From Amycolatopsis sp. FDAARGOS 1241 (GTDB taxonomy: Bacteria; Actinomycetota; Actinomycetes; Mycobacteriales; Pseudonocardiaceae): 64,000 nt of DNA. The notes below the pieces were generated by a model. The model was not told the DNA's origin. It ran no database searches and was given only the letters and a program-made list of their open reading frames with translations. The stretch is taken from NCBI RefSeq assembly GCF_016889705.1, contig NZ_CP069526.1, positions 4,898,001-4,962,000 of the forward strand, given 5' to 3'. Every line of letters begins with the position of its first letter. Position 1 is the stretch's first letter. The translations under genes and the position numbers were made by a program. This document shows positions 36,300 through 45,391 of the stretch, in pieces.

Positions 36300-36338
36300 C
36301 CTGGCCTCGGTGCGACCCGGGGGCGCACCGAGGCCAGG
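36300..36338 (+). terminator. Strong hairpin terminator after the MoaD-like gene
   Basis: A perfect 15-bp stem pairs CCTGGCCTCGGTGCG (36300-36314) with 36324-36338 across a 9-nt loop. It starts 29 bp after the stop codon, and TCTTTC follows. Confidence 0.85.
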
Positions 36339-36889
36339 GCTCTTTCGAGTTCTCTCCAGCACGGTGTGCGCATACATCCGCGCATGCGGTTCCGGGCACC
36401 GCGGCGGCCGAAGTCCACTCCGGACGCGCCGGTGCCCGAATACGCGCAACGATCCGCTGATCCTCCGCGCCGTTGAACTCGACGGCAACCGGGGACGTGG
36501 TGACGATGCGGCGCAGTCCGGAGGATCAGGTCGCATCCGCAAAGCCGAACGAGCCCGGACTGGCCTTCCGATCAACGGCCGTGGAGCAGATCTGGAGCAC
36601 CACCACGGATTCGGCGACAGCCCACACATCGAACCTCACCCCATTGCCACCAACCGCACCCGGCGACCGGCGGTTCTCCTTGACCGCAGGGCAGATCGTT
36701 GATCTGACCTCACTGCAATGAGGGCGTCAAAGACGCTTGACTTTGCATATCCATGAGCACCAGCAATAGGGCGCTGTACACGTACGTGGAGCCTCTCTAC
36801 TGCTGCGCTGCTCGGGCGAACGTCACCGAGGTCACCGTCGTGCGGCCGTGACAGGCGCATCCGTTCAGCATGGCTCCACCCCCGCCGCG
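36339..36889. other. Intergenic with an unassigned reading frame
   Basis: Two competing plus-strand frames run from about 36470 to 36720. Neither has a domain I recognise, and no ribosome binding site favours one. There is no other content. Confidence 0.3.
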
Positions 36890-37100
36890 CCTACCTCCGG
36901 CGTCGCCGTCAACCGGGTCTGCGAGGCTACCCACATGCCGTTGCTGGTCAAGCTGATGACGGCGGGCTTGGCATCACCATCGTCGCGCACCCGGTTGCCG
37001 AGAAGTCCGGTCTGCCGTTCGCTCGGATCGAGCAACCGGGGTCCAGCCGGGACGGCGGCCGGGTTACGCCGGCCGACGGTGGGCTGCGGGAAACATTGAC
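36890..37100 (+). pseudogene. C-terminal fragment of a LysR-type regulator, cut by an IS
   Basis: Across one frameshift the sequence reads MPLLVKLMTAG and then LGITIVAHPVAEKSGLPFAR. This resembles the end of the LysR effector domain (V..G.GI...P...A....L..). It is interrupted at 37101 by the IS630 element. Confidence 0.4.
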
Positions 37101-38173
37101 TAGTGGTCTGTGTTTGAAGTGGTCTGACGGTTGGACTTCTTGAGGATCTCGTCGGCGGTTTTGGTCCAGATGAAGGGGTGGCAGCGTTCGTTCCAGCCGT
37201 CGATGAAGGCGCGGATCTTGGCGTTGAGGTCGTGGACGGAGCGGAAGCTGCCGCGGCGGATGGTTTGGCGTTCGATGATGCCGAACCAGACCTCGACCAG
37301 GTTGAGCCAGGAGCCTGAGGTTGGTGTGAAATGGACGTGGATTCGCGGGTTCGCCGCGAGCCAGTCGCGGATCTCGGGACGCTTGTGCGTGGCGTAGTTG
37401 TCCATCACCAGGTGTAGCTCGTCGTCGGGGTAGGCGCGGGCGAGCTGTTTGAGGAATACCAGGAACTCCTGGTGCCGGTGCCGCGGTTTGACTGCGCCAG
37501 TGACCTTGCCGGTGGCGATTTCCAGCGCGGCGAACAGGGTGGTGGTGCCGTGCCGGACATAGTCGTGGGTGCGCCGCTCGACCTGTCCAGGTTGCATCGG
37601 CAGCATTGGCTGGGTCCGGTCCAACGCTTGGACCTGGGACTTCTCGTCGACACAGAGCACGATCGCGTTCTCCGGCGGCGCCAGATACAACCCCACCACG
37701 TCGGTGACCTTGGCGACCAGCTCTGGGTCGGTGGAGAACTTGAACGTCTCGCTCCGCCAAGGCTGCACCCCGTAGTCCCGCCACGCGCGGGCCACCGTGC
37801 CGTTGCTGATCCGCAGCCGGGCGGCCAGCAGCCGGCTCGACCAGTGCGTCACGCCGAGCTTCTTCGGCGGCGGCTTCAGCGTGGCCGCAACGATCTCTCG
37901 ATGGTCCACCAGCCGGGGCCGCCCCGAGCGCGCCTCGTCGTGCAGGCCGTCGATCCCACCACCCTCATAACGTTCCCGCCAGCCGATCACGGTCGGCCGC
38001 GACACCCCGACCCGTTCGGCGATCACACTGTTCGCCACACCCTCGGCGGCCAGCAGCACGATCCGCGCCCGCTGCGCCAGGCCCGCCCGCACCGACGAAC
38101 TCCTGGTCAACGACAGCAACCGCTCACGATCACCATCACGACGAGACAGCGCGGCAGCCGGTCGATTCGCCAT
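37100..38173 (-). CDS. IS630 family transposase
   Basis: This 357-residue DDE transposase has an N-terminal helix-turn-helix (VANSVIAERVGVSRPTVIGW) and the catalytic core AIVLCVDEKSQVQALDRTQP (first Asp), LHLVMDNYATHKRPEIRDWL (second Asp) and PTSGSWLNLVEVWFGIIERQ (Glu). The ATG at 38173 (MANRPAAALSRRDGDRERL) was chosen as the first Met inside the element; upstream codons would lie outside it. The stop codon coincides with the left TA end. All catalytic residues are present. Confidence 0.93.
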   Translation of the reverse strand: MANRPAAALSRRDGDRERLLSLTRSSSVRAGLAQRARIVLLAAEGVANSVIAERVGVSRPTVIGWRERYEGGGIDGLHDEARSGRPRLVDHREIVAATLKPPPKKLGVTHWSSRLLAARLRISNGTVARAWRDYGVQPWRSETFKFSTDPELVAKVTDVVGLYLAPPENAIVLCVDEKSQVQALDRTQPMLPMQPGQVERRTHDYVRHGTTTLFAALEIATGKVTGAVKPRHRHQEFLVFLKQLARAYPDDELHLVMDNYATHKRPEIRDWLAANPRIHVHFTPTSGSWLNLVEVWFGIIERQTIRRGSFRSVHDLNAKIRAFIDGWNERCHPFIWTKTADEILKKSNRQTTSNTDH

Positions 38174-38226
38174 ACCGCATTCTGACACCCACCCAACCGT
38201 CAAACAACTAACGACACGCGACACTA
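37101..38226 (-). mobile_element. IS630-family insertion sequence
   Basis: The element is bounded by TA dinucleotides at 37101-37102 and 38225-38226, the target site duplicated by IS630/Tc1 elements. The imperfect terminal inverted repeats, about 35 bp, both start TAGTG and both end in GACGGTTGG (left 37101-37137, right 38190-38226 reversed). It carries one intact transposase gene on the minus strand, so it may be mobile. Confidence 0.85.
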
Positions 38227-38254
38227 GTGGGCCGCGCTGCGGTCGCTGGACGCG

Positions 38255-38677
38255 GTGTGGACGGTGGACGAGAACTATCTGGTGAGCCGCGAGAACTGGC
38301 TGGACGAGCTGCCAGACGTGGGCTGGGCGCGATTCGCCGGGCGCCGCATCAACGAGGATCCGCTGATGACCCATCTCGGTCGTCTCGGGCGGTCCTGCCA
38401 GCGTCCGCGCCGTGAAACGGGACTGGAGCTGATCGCGCAGTGGACGCTGGTCGAGGACGGCTGGCGGCTACTGGGCACCAAGACCGGATTCACTCTGGTG
38501 CTCAAGTACTTCGAGATCGAGGGTGAGTTCCCGCGCGACGGCGAACAGTTCCCACCGGCCGCGGTGGAGTTCGCGGCCGATTCGGTGAAGCTGGACCAGT
38601 TCCGGGAGCAGGCCGACGAAGTGGCCCGGTTGACGCGGGCTGTTCGCCGGGTGGTGTCGGTAGGGCACCACAACTGA
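38255..38677 (+). pseudogene. Fragment with a Tn3-family transposase N-terminal (DUF4158-like) segment
   Basis: From about 38420 the frame reads ELIAQWTLVEDGWRLLGTKT followed by LVLKYFEIEGEFPRDGEQFP, very like the DUF4158 segment of Tn3 TnpA (LLLKFFEVEGRFPR). It stops at 38677 after about 90 residues, whereas TnpA has nearly 1000. The preceding 50 codons (WTVDENYLVSRENWLDELPD) are unidentified. It is a relic beside the IS630 copy. Confidence 0.5.
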
Positions 38678-38770
38678 GCGGATGGCTGCCGGGTGTGCCC
38701 ACCTAGGGGACGTTTGCCGCGTGCCCCTGGCTACATCCGCGGCCTCTTGGCGGGCGTTCGGCGCGTCGGG

Positions 38771-39673
38771 TCAGAGTTCCGTCGCGGCTTCCCGCAGGTA
38801 CGCCTCGAGCCGGCTGATCGGCGCGGTCACGCCTCTGGTATCGAGCCGGCAGGTGTAGAGACGACGGACGACCGTGGGCTCCCGCATCGGGAGAACCACC
38901 ACGCTCGGAGGAGCGTCCAACAGCAACAACCGCGGCAGCAACGCGACGCCGAGGCCCGCCGCGACGAGATTGAGTGCGGTGCGGAAATCCATGCCATCGA
39001 AGTCCAGACGATGTCCGCTCCCCCGGACGCCGGCGACGGGTGACGCTGCCAAGTCGCGGACGTCGACCGCGGTGTTGATCCACGCGTCCGACGGCAGGTC
39101 AGCCGGGGTGACACTGTCGGCCCCCGCCAAGGGATGACCGGCGGGAAGGACGACCATGATCGGATCGTCCATGAGGTGCTCTTGCCTGAGCCCGGCGGGC
39201 ACCGGCTCGGGAGCGTGTTCGTAGTCGAACGTGATGGCCAGGTCGATCTCGCCCCGGAACAGCAGCGCATGCGTTTCGCGCTGCTCAAGTTCACGCAGTG
39301 CGATGTGAACTTCCGGACGGGCCGCGTGCAGGCGTGCGAGGGCAGGAGGGACGATCGAGGCTGCCGCCGAGATGAACGCGCCGAGCCGGACCTCGCCGAC
39401 GGTGCCCTCCGCGAGCGCCGCGAGCTCGGTGGCGGCGCGACTCATCGACACGCTGATCGCGGCCTCGGTGTCGAGAAGGACCTGCCCGGCCTCGGTCGCA
39501 CGGACGGGCCGCCGGACCACGACTCGCGCACCGACCCGCCGTTCCAGTTCCGCAACCTGCTGCGAGACCGCGGACTGGGTGTAGCCCAGCTCCTCCGCGG
39601 CAGCGGCGAACGAGCCGAGCCGGACGACGGCCGCAAGGGTCACCAGGTGCCGCGGATCGAACAGCCAAGTCAT
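38771..39673 (-). CDS. LysR family transcriptional regulator (divergent to the PLP enzyme)
   Basis: This 300-residue regulator has an N-terminal winged helix LGSFAAAAEELGYTQSAVSQ, the linker helix and a periplasmic-binding-like effector domain (GEVRLGAFISAAASIVPPAL; IVAAGLGVALLPRLL-like end). It is transcribed away from the D-cysteine-desulfhydrase-like gene with a 75-bp shared region, the usual layout for a LysR controlling its neighbour. Confidence 0.92.
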   Translation of the reverse strand: MTWLFDPRHLVTLAAVVRLGSFAAAAEELGYTQSAVSQQVAELERRVGARVVVRRPVRATEAGQVLLDTEAAISVSMSRAATELAALAEGTVGEVRLGAFISAAASIVPPALARLHAARPEVHIALRELEQRETHALLFRGEIDLAITFDYEHAPEPVPAGLRQEHLMDDPIMVVLPAGHPLAGADSVTPADLPSDAWINTAVDVRDLAASPVAGVRGSGHRLDFDGMDFRTALNLVAAGLGVALLPRLLLLDAPPSVVVLPMREPTVVRRLYTCRLDTRGVTAPISRLEAYLREAATEL

Positions 39674-39681
39674 GAAGTTAA

Positions 39682-39724
39682 GATTAGCTTATCGGCCAAG
39701 AAGAGATCATTGCTTGTGCTAATC
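39682..39724. promoter_or_regulatory. Inverted-repeat operator between the lysR gene and the PLP-enzyme gene
   Basis: GATTAGC (39682-39688) and GCTAATC (39718-39724) form a perfect inverted repeat 29 bp apart. Another TTATC half-site lies between them. The arms are AT-rich and sit in the short divergent intergenic region, so they are probable LysR recognition and activation sites. Confidence 0.5.
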
Positions 39725-39748
39725 CTGAGGCGGGGTGACGCTGAACGC

Positions 39749-40813
39749 ATGGACTTCACGCACTTCGACACCACCATCGACAAACTCCCCCGACGTCGGG
39801 TCGGGTTCTACCCCACTCCGTTCCACGCCTTGCCCAATCTGTCGGCGGCCTACGGGATCAACGTCTTCATGAAGCGCGAGGACCTGGCAGGACCCAGTGC
39901 GATCAGCGGAAGCAAGATGCGCCTGGCCGAGTTCATCCTCGGGCGGGCCATCGAGGACGGGGTGACGCACGTGATCACCCAGGGCGCGTACCTGACCAAC
40001 TCGGGGCTGCAGTTCGCCGCTGCCTGCCGGAGCGCACGGATCACGCCGATTCTGGTTCTGACGCGGAACGTGTCCCGGCATGGTGAACTCGGCGAGTTCC
40101 GCGGCAACTACCTGCTCAACAAGACAATGGGAGTGGAGACCCACGTCGTCAACGTCAGCGGCAGCCCGGAGGAGGCCGCGCGGATCACCGACACCATCGC
40201 GAACCGGAAGGCCGAACTCGAAGCGCAGGGGCACAAGGTCCTCGTCGTCGGCGCCGGCGGTGCGCACCCCGACGGCTTCATCGCGCACGCCCTGACGTTC
40301 CGGGAGATGCTGGAGCAGTCCGACGCCGCGGGAGCCGACCTCGACTTCGTCTACCACACGATCGGTACCGGAACCGCGCTGCCGGGGATGCTGGCAGCCA
40401 AGCTGAGCCTGGGCCACCCGGTGAAGTTCCGGTCGATCTCCATCCTGAAGTACAACGACGAAGACTGGATGAACCCCGGCGTGATCGTCGAACGGACCAA
40501 GGCCGTTCTGGCCACCTTGGGCGCGCCCGTGCCCGACGACGCGACGATCCGCGCGGAGATCGACGTCGACCAGCGCTTCATCGGTGAGGACTACGCCGTC
40601 GCGTCTCCCGAAAGCTCGGCAGCCATCTGCGAGCTGGCCCGAGCAGAGGGCGTCTTCGTCGGCCCCGTCTACACCGGCAAGGGACTCGCGGGATTGCTCG
40701 ACCACGCCCGCAGCGGGCGGATCCCCGCCGGCAGCAACGTCGCCTTCCTGCACACCGGAGACACCGGCAACCTGTTCGAAATCCCCCAAGTCGTCGGCCA
40801 CATCACCGATTGA
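39749..40813 (+). CDS. PLP-dependent enzyme, D-cysteine desulfhydrase / ACC deaminase family
   Basis: This 354-residue fold-II PLP enzyme has PTPFHALPNLSAAYGINVFM then KREDLAGPSAISGSKMRLAE; the family PLP Lys is expected in the SGSKMR segment. VITQGAYLTNSGLQFAAACR and the phosphate-binding loop IGTGTALPGMLAAK follow. SGSK and QGAxxTN fit the DcyD/ACC-deaminase group, but which substrate (D-Cys, ACC or another D-amino acid) cannot be told. The ATG at 39749 lies next to the divergent lysR gene, which probably controls it. Confidence 0.88.
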   Translation: MDFTHFDTTIDKLPRRRVGFYPTPFHALPNLSAAYGINVFMKREDLAGPSAISGSKMRLAEFILGRAIEDGVTHVITQGAYLTNSGLQFAAACRSARITPILVLTRNVSRHGELGEFRGNYLLNKTMGVETHVVNVSGSPEEAARITDTIANRKAELEAQGHKVLVVGAGGAHPDGFIAHALTFREMLEQSDAAGADLDFVYHTIGTGTALPGMLAAKLSLGHPVKFRSISILKYNDEDWMNPGVIVERTKAVLATLGAPVPDDATIRAEIDVDQRFIGEDYAVASPESSAAICELARAEGVFVGPVYTGKGLAGLLDHARSGRIPAGSNVAFLHTGDTGNLFEIPQVVGHITD

Positions 40814-41712
40814 ACCGGCAGCTCATCAGCACGATCACCCCGAGCGGCAAGGAAAACCCAGCCGGGCAACCACCTCTCGCCGGCTACACGCTGGGGCTAC
40901 ACACCAGCGACGAACACCTCGCCCTGGTGGTGCGAGTCCGGCGAAGGTCATTCAAGCCAAGCGACTGGCATTCGACCGGTACAGCACGGCTACGGGCTGA
41001 TCCGGGCAGACTCTGGGCCCGCCCCACGATCTCCCGCACCGACAGGTCCGCCCGCGAGTGCGTGGGCTGCCTCCGGGTCGGAAGTGTCGGCGCAGGGTGG
41101 ATGAGCTGCCGGCCGCGCGGGCGAAGCCCGCGGAGCACAAGCTGCGGCTGCTGGAGTGGATCCCGGTGGTGGCCACCGCCGAGTCGATCGCGGTCGGCGA
41201 AGTCGGTGGCCGGCGGCGCCGCGGGATGGGCATGGACGGGTCGCGCGCAGCCGATCACCAGCGCCAGGAATACTGCGGCCCACCCTCACCAACGGAGTGG
41301 CCACCACAGCACGAGGCTGAGAGCCCTGGCGACGGCCGCGTCGGCCGGCTGGGGAAGGCTGTCGTGCCGGGCCGTGCGACGTCGCCGAGGAGTGCGATGC
41401 CGAACACGACCAGCGAGCCCACGCTCAGCCGGGCCAGCCAGTGCACGGGCACGAGGCGCAGGAGCGGCGGCTCGGCGAGCGCGAAGACCAGCCCGGGTAC
41501 GCCGAGCCTGACGCGGAACACCGGCTGCGCGGACCGCAGCTGTGCGGCCGGCTGCGGCGGTGAGATCGCGGTCGGCAGCAGCGTGGACTGGTCCACCCGT
41601 TGGCGCACTGGGTGCACGGTGTCCGGCGGGTGCGGGCCGCACGCCACGCACGACACGGCACCGGATACACCCGAACCACCGCGCTGCTCGGAGACTCCCG
41701 CCGGCGCGCGGG
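40814..41712. other. Decayed region, possible minus-strand membrane-protein relic
   Basis: No intact gene. On the minus strand around 41370-41480 PVHWLARLSVGSLVVFGIAL reads like a TM helix, and neighbouring frames carry more hydrophobic pieces, suggesting an old membrane-protein pseudogene. The codon signal changes frame several times. Confidence 0.3.
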
Positions 41713-41838
41713 TTCGCCGGATGGCTCCCGCTGCCGCGGGTGGGGGAACCGCGCTATTGCCGGGGCATGCTCGACGCCGCCGCGCGCCTCGCGCCGGAGG
41801 ACGGCCGGTTACTGCGCGAAAGGCGGGACGCGCAGTAA
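41713..41838 (+). pseudogene. Possible P450 fragment
   Basis: A 41-codon frame ending at 41838 reads FAGWLPLPRVGEPRYCRGML and then DAAARLAPEDGRLLRERRDA. The W(V/L)P.P......RR...LD......ER+ pattern is seen in the F-G region of fatty-acid-type P450s. It is short, so the match is tentative. Confidence 0.25.
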
Positions 41839-42014
41839 CCGGCCTCTCACGAGATCTTGTCGAGGCGGGGACGGGATAGGCATTGAACACCCCGTGTCCA
41901 TGCCGATGGTTCAGGGCTGAGCTGCCCGATATCACCTTCGCCTGCTGTCTGACCGGGCCACTGTCCCGCTCCGTGGTGGCTGATCACGTGGTGCGCGGGC
42001 TTACGGTGGGGCGC

Positions 42015-43223
42015 ATGCGGGTGGTCGTGGATGGTGAAGCGATGCAGGACGCGCACGGCTTCATGGCGAAGCTGCGCGAGTCAGCGCCGGTGTGCCCGGC
42101 TTCGGAGGCCCGCCAGGCGGCGGCTGTCCTCGTCACCCGTTACGAGGACGTGCGCGCCCTCGTCGGCGACGGCCGCGTCCGCCACGACGTCCGATCGAAG
42201 GCCGAGCGGGAGGCCGCGGCCGAGCGGCGAGAGCTCACGCCCCGCGAAGAGCTGATGCACCGGGCACTGGGCATCAGCATGATCTACCGCGACCCGCCCG
42301 ACCACACGCGGCTGCGCAGGCTGGTCAACCGGGCCTTCACCCCGCGCGCGGTCGAACGGCTCCGCCCGCGGCTCTCCGCGGTGATCGACGAGCTGATCGA
42401 CGCGTTCGCCCCAGGCCTGCCGGTGGATCTGGTGGCCGAGTTCGCTGTGCCGCTGACCACCTTTGCGATCTGCGAGTTGCTCGGCATCCCGCAGGACGAA
42501 CGCGGCGCGTTCTGGGGCTGGGCGCAGGAGATCAACGACGCCGAGCTTGGCGACGGGTACTACGAGGCGCTCACCGAAGCCGTCGAGTACCTCAGCGCGC
42601 TGATCGAACGCAAGCGGGCGAACTCCGGGGACGACTTGCTCTCCGAACTCATCGCTGTGTCCGATGAGGACGGTGATCGGCTGAGCGCGGACGAGCTGGT
42701 CGCCACTTCGCTGCTGCTGTTGATCGCCGGGCACGACACGTCGGTGCATCTGATCGCCAACGCAGTGCTGTGCCTGCTGACCGCGCCCGACCAGCTCGCT
42801 GCGTTGCGCGCCGATCCTTCGTTGGTGGACAACGCCGTCGAAGAGGTGCTGCGGTACGAGTCCCCGGTGAACATCCTGCCGTCGCGGTTCGCGGGCTCGG
42901 CGATCGAGCTGGCCGGTGGGACCATTCCGGAGGGTGAGATGGTGCTGCTGTCGGTGCTGTCGGCCAACCGCGACGAGTCGGTGTTCCCGGACCCGGACCG
43001 GTTCGACATCACCCGGTCGGCCGCCGGTCACCTGGCCTTCGGGCACGGCATCCACTACTGCCCGGGCGCGCCACTGGCCCGGATGGAAGGTCGGCTCGCC
43101 GTGGCCGCCTTGATCACGCGGTTTCCGCACCTGCGGCTCGCCGTCCCGGCCGACGAGGTCCGGTGGCGCGACAGCACGTTGATGCACGGCCCGGAAAGCC
43201 TGCCCGTCCACACCGGGAAGTGA
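42015..43223 (+). CDS. Cytochrome P450
   Basis: This is a 402-residue soluble bacterial P450. The I-helix is LLLLIAGHDTSVHLIANAVL (oxygen-activating AGHDTS), the K-helix ExxR lies in NAVEEVLRYESPV, and the heme loop is LAFGHGIHYCPGAPLARMEG with the Cys thiolate ligand. The composition is like CYP107-type oxygenases of secondary metabolism. The ATG at 42015 was chosen because it gives the usual N-terminus (MRVVVDGEAMQDAHGFMAKL); the frame extends upstream to 41883 without homology. No ferredoxin gene is adjacent, so partner and substrate are unknown. Confidence 0.92.
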   Translation: MRVVVDGEAMQDAHGFMAKLRESAPVCPASEARQAAAVLVTRYEDVRALVGDGRVRHDVRSKAEREAAAERRELTPREELMHRALGISMIYRDPPDHTRLRRLVNRAFTPRAVERLRPRLSAVIDELIDAFAPGLPVDLVAEFAVPLTTFAICELLGIPQDERGAFWGWAQEINDAELGDGYYEALTEAVEYLSALIERKRANSGDDLLSELIAVSDEDGDRLSADELVATSLLLLIAGHDTSVHLIANAVLCLLTAPDQLAALRADPSLVDNAVEEVLRYESPVNILPSRFAGSAIELAGGTIPEGEMVLLSVLSANRDESVFPDPDRFDITRSAAGHLAFGHGIHYCPGAPLARMEGRLAVAALITRFPHLRLAVPADEVRWRDSTLMHGPESLPVHTGK

Positions 43224-43545
43224 TGGCTCTGCTGTGAGTCCCGCGCAATTCGGCAGAGTCCCGTGCGCTCCCGGCCACTCACCCAGCCCGGGGTCATACC
43301 CTGGCGCCGGCGAATGACTGATGAGGCGAGCCGGCCGTGGCCCACGTAGTAGGTCGTGATGCTCCCGCCGCCGGCGTCAGCGGCGCGTGGCTGAGTGCGG
43401 CGACGTGAAGCATGATCTACGGCTACCTCCACAAGCAAACCCCGCTCGGTAGCCGCTGATCAAAGCTCGGCGTTGTTTTCGGCGCGTACTACCGGGATGC
43501 CACGTCGGCATCTCGCACGCCAGCGGGCCCGTGTCCGGTGTTCGG
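43224..43545. other. Intergenic, nothing recognised
   Basis: Between the P450 gene and the convergent lysR gene I see no gene, no clear terminator hairpin and no repeat. Confidence 0.3.
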
Positions 43546-44496
43546 TCAGCCGTCGTAGAAGGGTTTTCGGCCAACGGGTTCTGCGTGTGCGTTGCGGAAG
43601 GATGGCTCGGACAAGGCCGCGCGGCGCAGGTGTTCGGCGAGTGCGTCGGCCGCCGTCGACGCGGCACCGTCCGTGTCAGCCCAGGCCAGTAAGTGGTGGC
43701 GGCGGGACCAGGGGTCCTGCAGTTCGCACACGTCGAGGGACTGGCCGGGGTCGATGGCGCGACGTGGCACGACGGCAAGCCCGACGCCGGCGGCCACGAG
43801 GGAGACGAGGACGCTCAGGTTGGCGACGGTGGTGCGGTGGCGCACCACCGGGGCGTGGGGCCCCAGGTGCTTCTCGATCCAGCGCCGCAGCGAGGAGCCG
43901 GCGTCGAGGCCGACGAGCGGGTGCTCGGCAACCTCGCTGTAGGTGAGCGCAGTCCGTCCGGCAAGAATTCCTCCGGCCTGGCCGATCACGACGAGGGAGT
44001 CGTCGCCGAGGGGCTCCACGCGCAGTCCGCAGCCGCCGGCCTCGTCATCGAGGACGACCCCCAAATCGGCCTCGCCGTCGGCGAGCATCCGCACTGTCCG
44101 CGGAGTTCGGCTCTCGGACACGGTGACATCGATGTCCGGGTGGGCGCCGAGGAACGAGATCAGGGCTTGCGGCACGAGCCGGTGCATCGCGGAGCCCCCG
44201 CCCAGCAGGACCAGTGGAGCGGTCGGAGACCGGGTGTAGCTCGCGACGGCGTTTTCGAGCCGGACGGTCTGGTCGAGTACGTCGCGTGCGTGGCGGGCCA
44301 GGGTCGTCCCCGCCGGCGTGGGACGCACGCCCCGCCGACCGCGGACCAACAGTGCCACGCCGGCGTGGTGTTCCAGCGAGCGCACTCTGGCGCTGGCCGA
44401 GGGCAGGCTCAGGTGCATGCGCTGGGCGCCCGCCGTGATCGACCCCTCCGTGACGATATGGAGGAAGAGCCGCAGGTCGTCCAAGTCATAACGCAT
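43546..44496 (-). CDS. LysR family transcriptional regulator (divergent to the TauE/SafE gene)
   Basis: This 316-residue protein starts MRYDLDDLRLFLHIVTEGSI with HTH MHLSLPSASARVRSLEHHAG and an effector domain with LGVVLDDEAGGCGLRVEPLG and VSLVAAGVGLAVVPRRAID. It is divergent from the TauE/SafE permease gene with a perfect palindrome between them, so it most likely controls that exporter and itself. Confidence 0.92.
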   Translation of the reverse strand: MRYDLDDLRLFLHIVTEGSITAGAQRMHLSLPSASARVRSLEHHAGVALLVRGRRGVRPTPAGTTLARHARDVLDQTVRLENAVASYTRSPTAPLVLLGGGSAMHRLVPQALISFLGAHPDIDVTVSESRTPRTVRMLADGEADLGVVLDDEAGGCGLRVEPLGDDSLVVIGQAGGILAGRTALTYSEVAEHPLVGLDAGSSLRRWIEKHLGPHAPVVRHRTTVANLSVLVSLVAAGVGLAVVPRRAIDPGQSLDVCELQDPWSRRHHLLAWADTDGAASTAADALAEHLRRAALSEPSFRNAHAEPVGRKPFYDG

Positions 44497-44502
44497 CCCC
44501 TC

Positions 44503-44525
44503 AGCCTAAGCCATAGCCTTAGGCT
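44503..44525. promoter_or_regulatory. Perfect palindromic operator between lysR and the TauE/SafE gene
   Basis: AGCCTAAG (44503-44510) and CTTAGGCT (44518-44525) are exact inverted arms around 7 bp (CCATAGC). The site is 6 bp upstream of the LysR start and about 50 bp from the permease start, as expected for a LysR recognition site. Confidence 0.65.
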
Positions 44526-44578
44526 AGGTACGTTGACTCCGCATTGTGGAATCGCTGATCCGTGGCGATGCTCGGCGG

Positions 44579-45340
44579 GTGAGTGAGTCGTTTCTGATCT
44601 TGCTGGCCGGCGTCGCCGCCGGAGCTCTGAACGCCATCGGGGGCGGAGGAACCTTCGTCGCGCTGCCCGCGCTCGTCGCCGCCGGGATGCCGCCGGTGAT
44701 GGCCAACGCGGTGTCGCGGATCGCCCTCGCACCCGGCGCCGTGGCCAGCGTGTGGGTGTACCGACGCGAGCTCACCCCCGTGGGCGCCACGTCCACGAAG
44801 GCGCTGACGGCAGTCAGCGTCATCGGCAGTGGAGTCGGTGCCGGCCTGGTGCTGGTGCTGCCTGGCGCGTCGTTCGACGCCGCGTCGCCGTGGCTGCTCG
44901 CTTTCGCCACGGCGACCCTCGCCTTCGGTCGCCACGTCTCCAGGGCCTTGAGCAGCGCGCTGGGCCGCTCGATTCGCATGAGTTCGCGAGCTGTCCTGCT
45001 CGCGCAGTTCTTCCTCGCTGTGTACGGCGGATACTTCGGCGGAGCCGTAGGCATCCTGACGGTGGCCCTCTGGAGCATCGGCCTCGCCCTTGACACGGCG
45101 GCCAGCAACCCGATGCGGGTCACCCAACTCGCGGCCATCTTTCTCACCTCGAGCGTGCTGTTCCTCATCGCCTCGGACGCACTGAGCGCTCCGCTCGCGC
45201 TCGCCGCCATGGTGGTCGGTGCGGTGGCCGGAGGCTTTGCCGGCGCCTACCTGGCCCGCCGTTTTCCCGCCTGGCTGCTGCGAGGCGTCCTGCTGGCCAC
45301 CGCCGTGACCACGACCGTCCTGTATTTCCTGCGTGGCTGA
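44579..45340 (+). CDS. TauE/SafE family permease
   Basis: This 253-residue membrane protein has about eight TM helices. The family glycine motif is GALNAIGGGGTFVALPALVA at the start, and the second repeat has AVYGGYFGGAVGILTVALWS. TauE/SafE proteins export sulfite or organosulfonates or take up related anions; the substrate here is unknown. The GTG at 44579 (VSESFLILLAG) gives the usual N-terminus; an in-frame GTG at 44546 would add 11 residues. It is controlled by the divergent lysR gene. Confidence 0.88.
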   Translation: MSESFLILLAGVAAGALNAIGGGGTFVALPALVAAGMPPVMANAVSRIALAPGAVASVWVYRRELTPVGATSTKALTAVSVIGSGVGAGLVLVLPGASFDAASPWLLAFATATLAFGRHVSRALSSALGRSIRMSSRAVLLAQFFLAVYGGYFGGAVGILTVALWSIGLALDTAASNPMRVTQLAAIFLTSSVLFLIASDALSAPLALAAMVVGAVAGGFAGAYLARRFPAWLLRGVLLATAVTTTVLYFLRG

Positions 45341-45391
45341 CGATTCGGGAATCCGCAGCGATCATCAGCACGCGCGGGAATTGAGGTGGAC

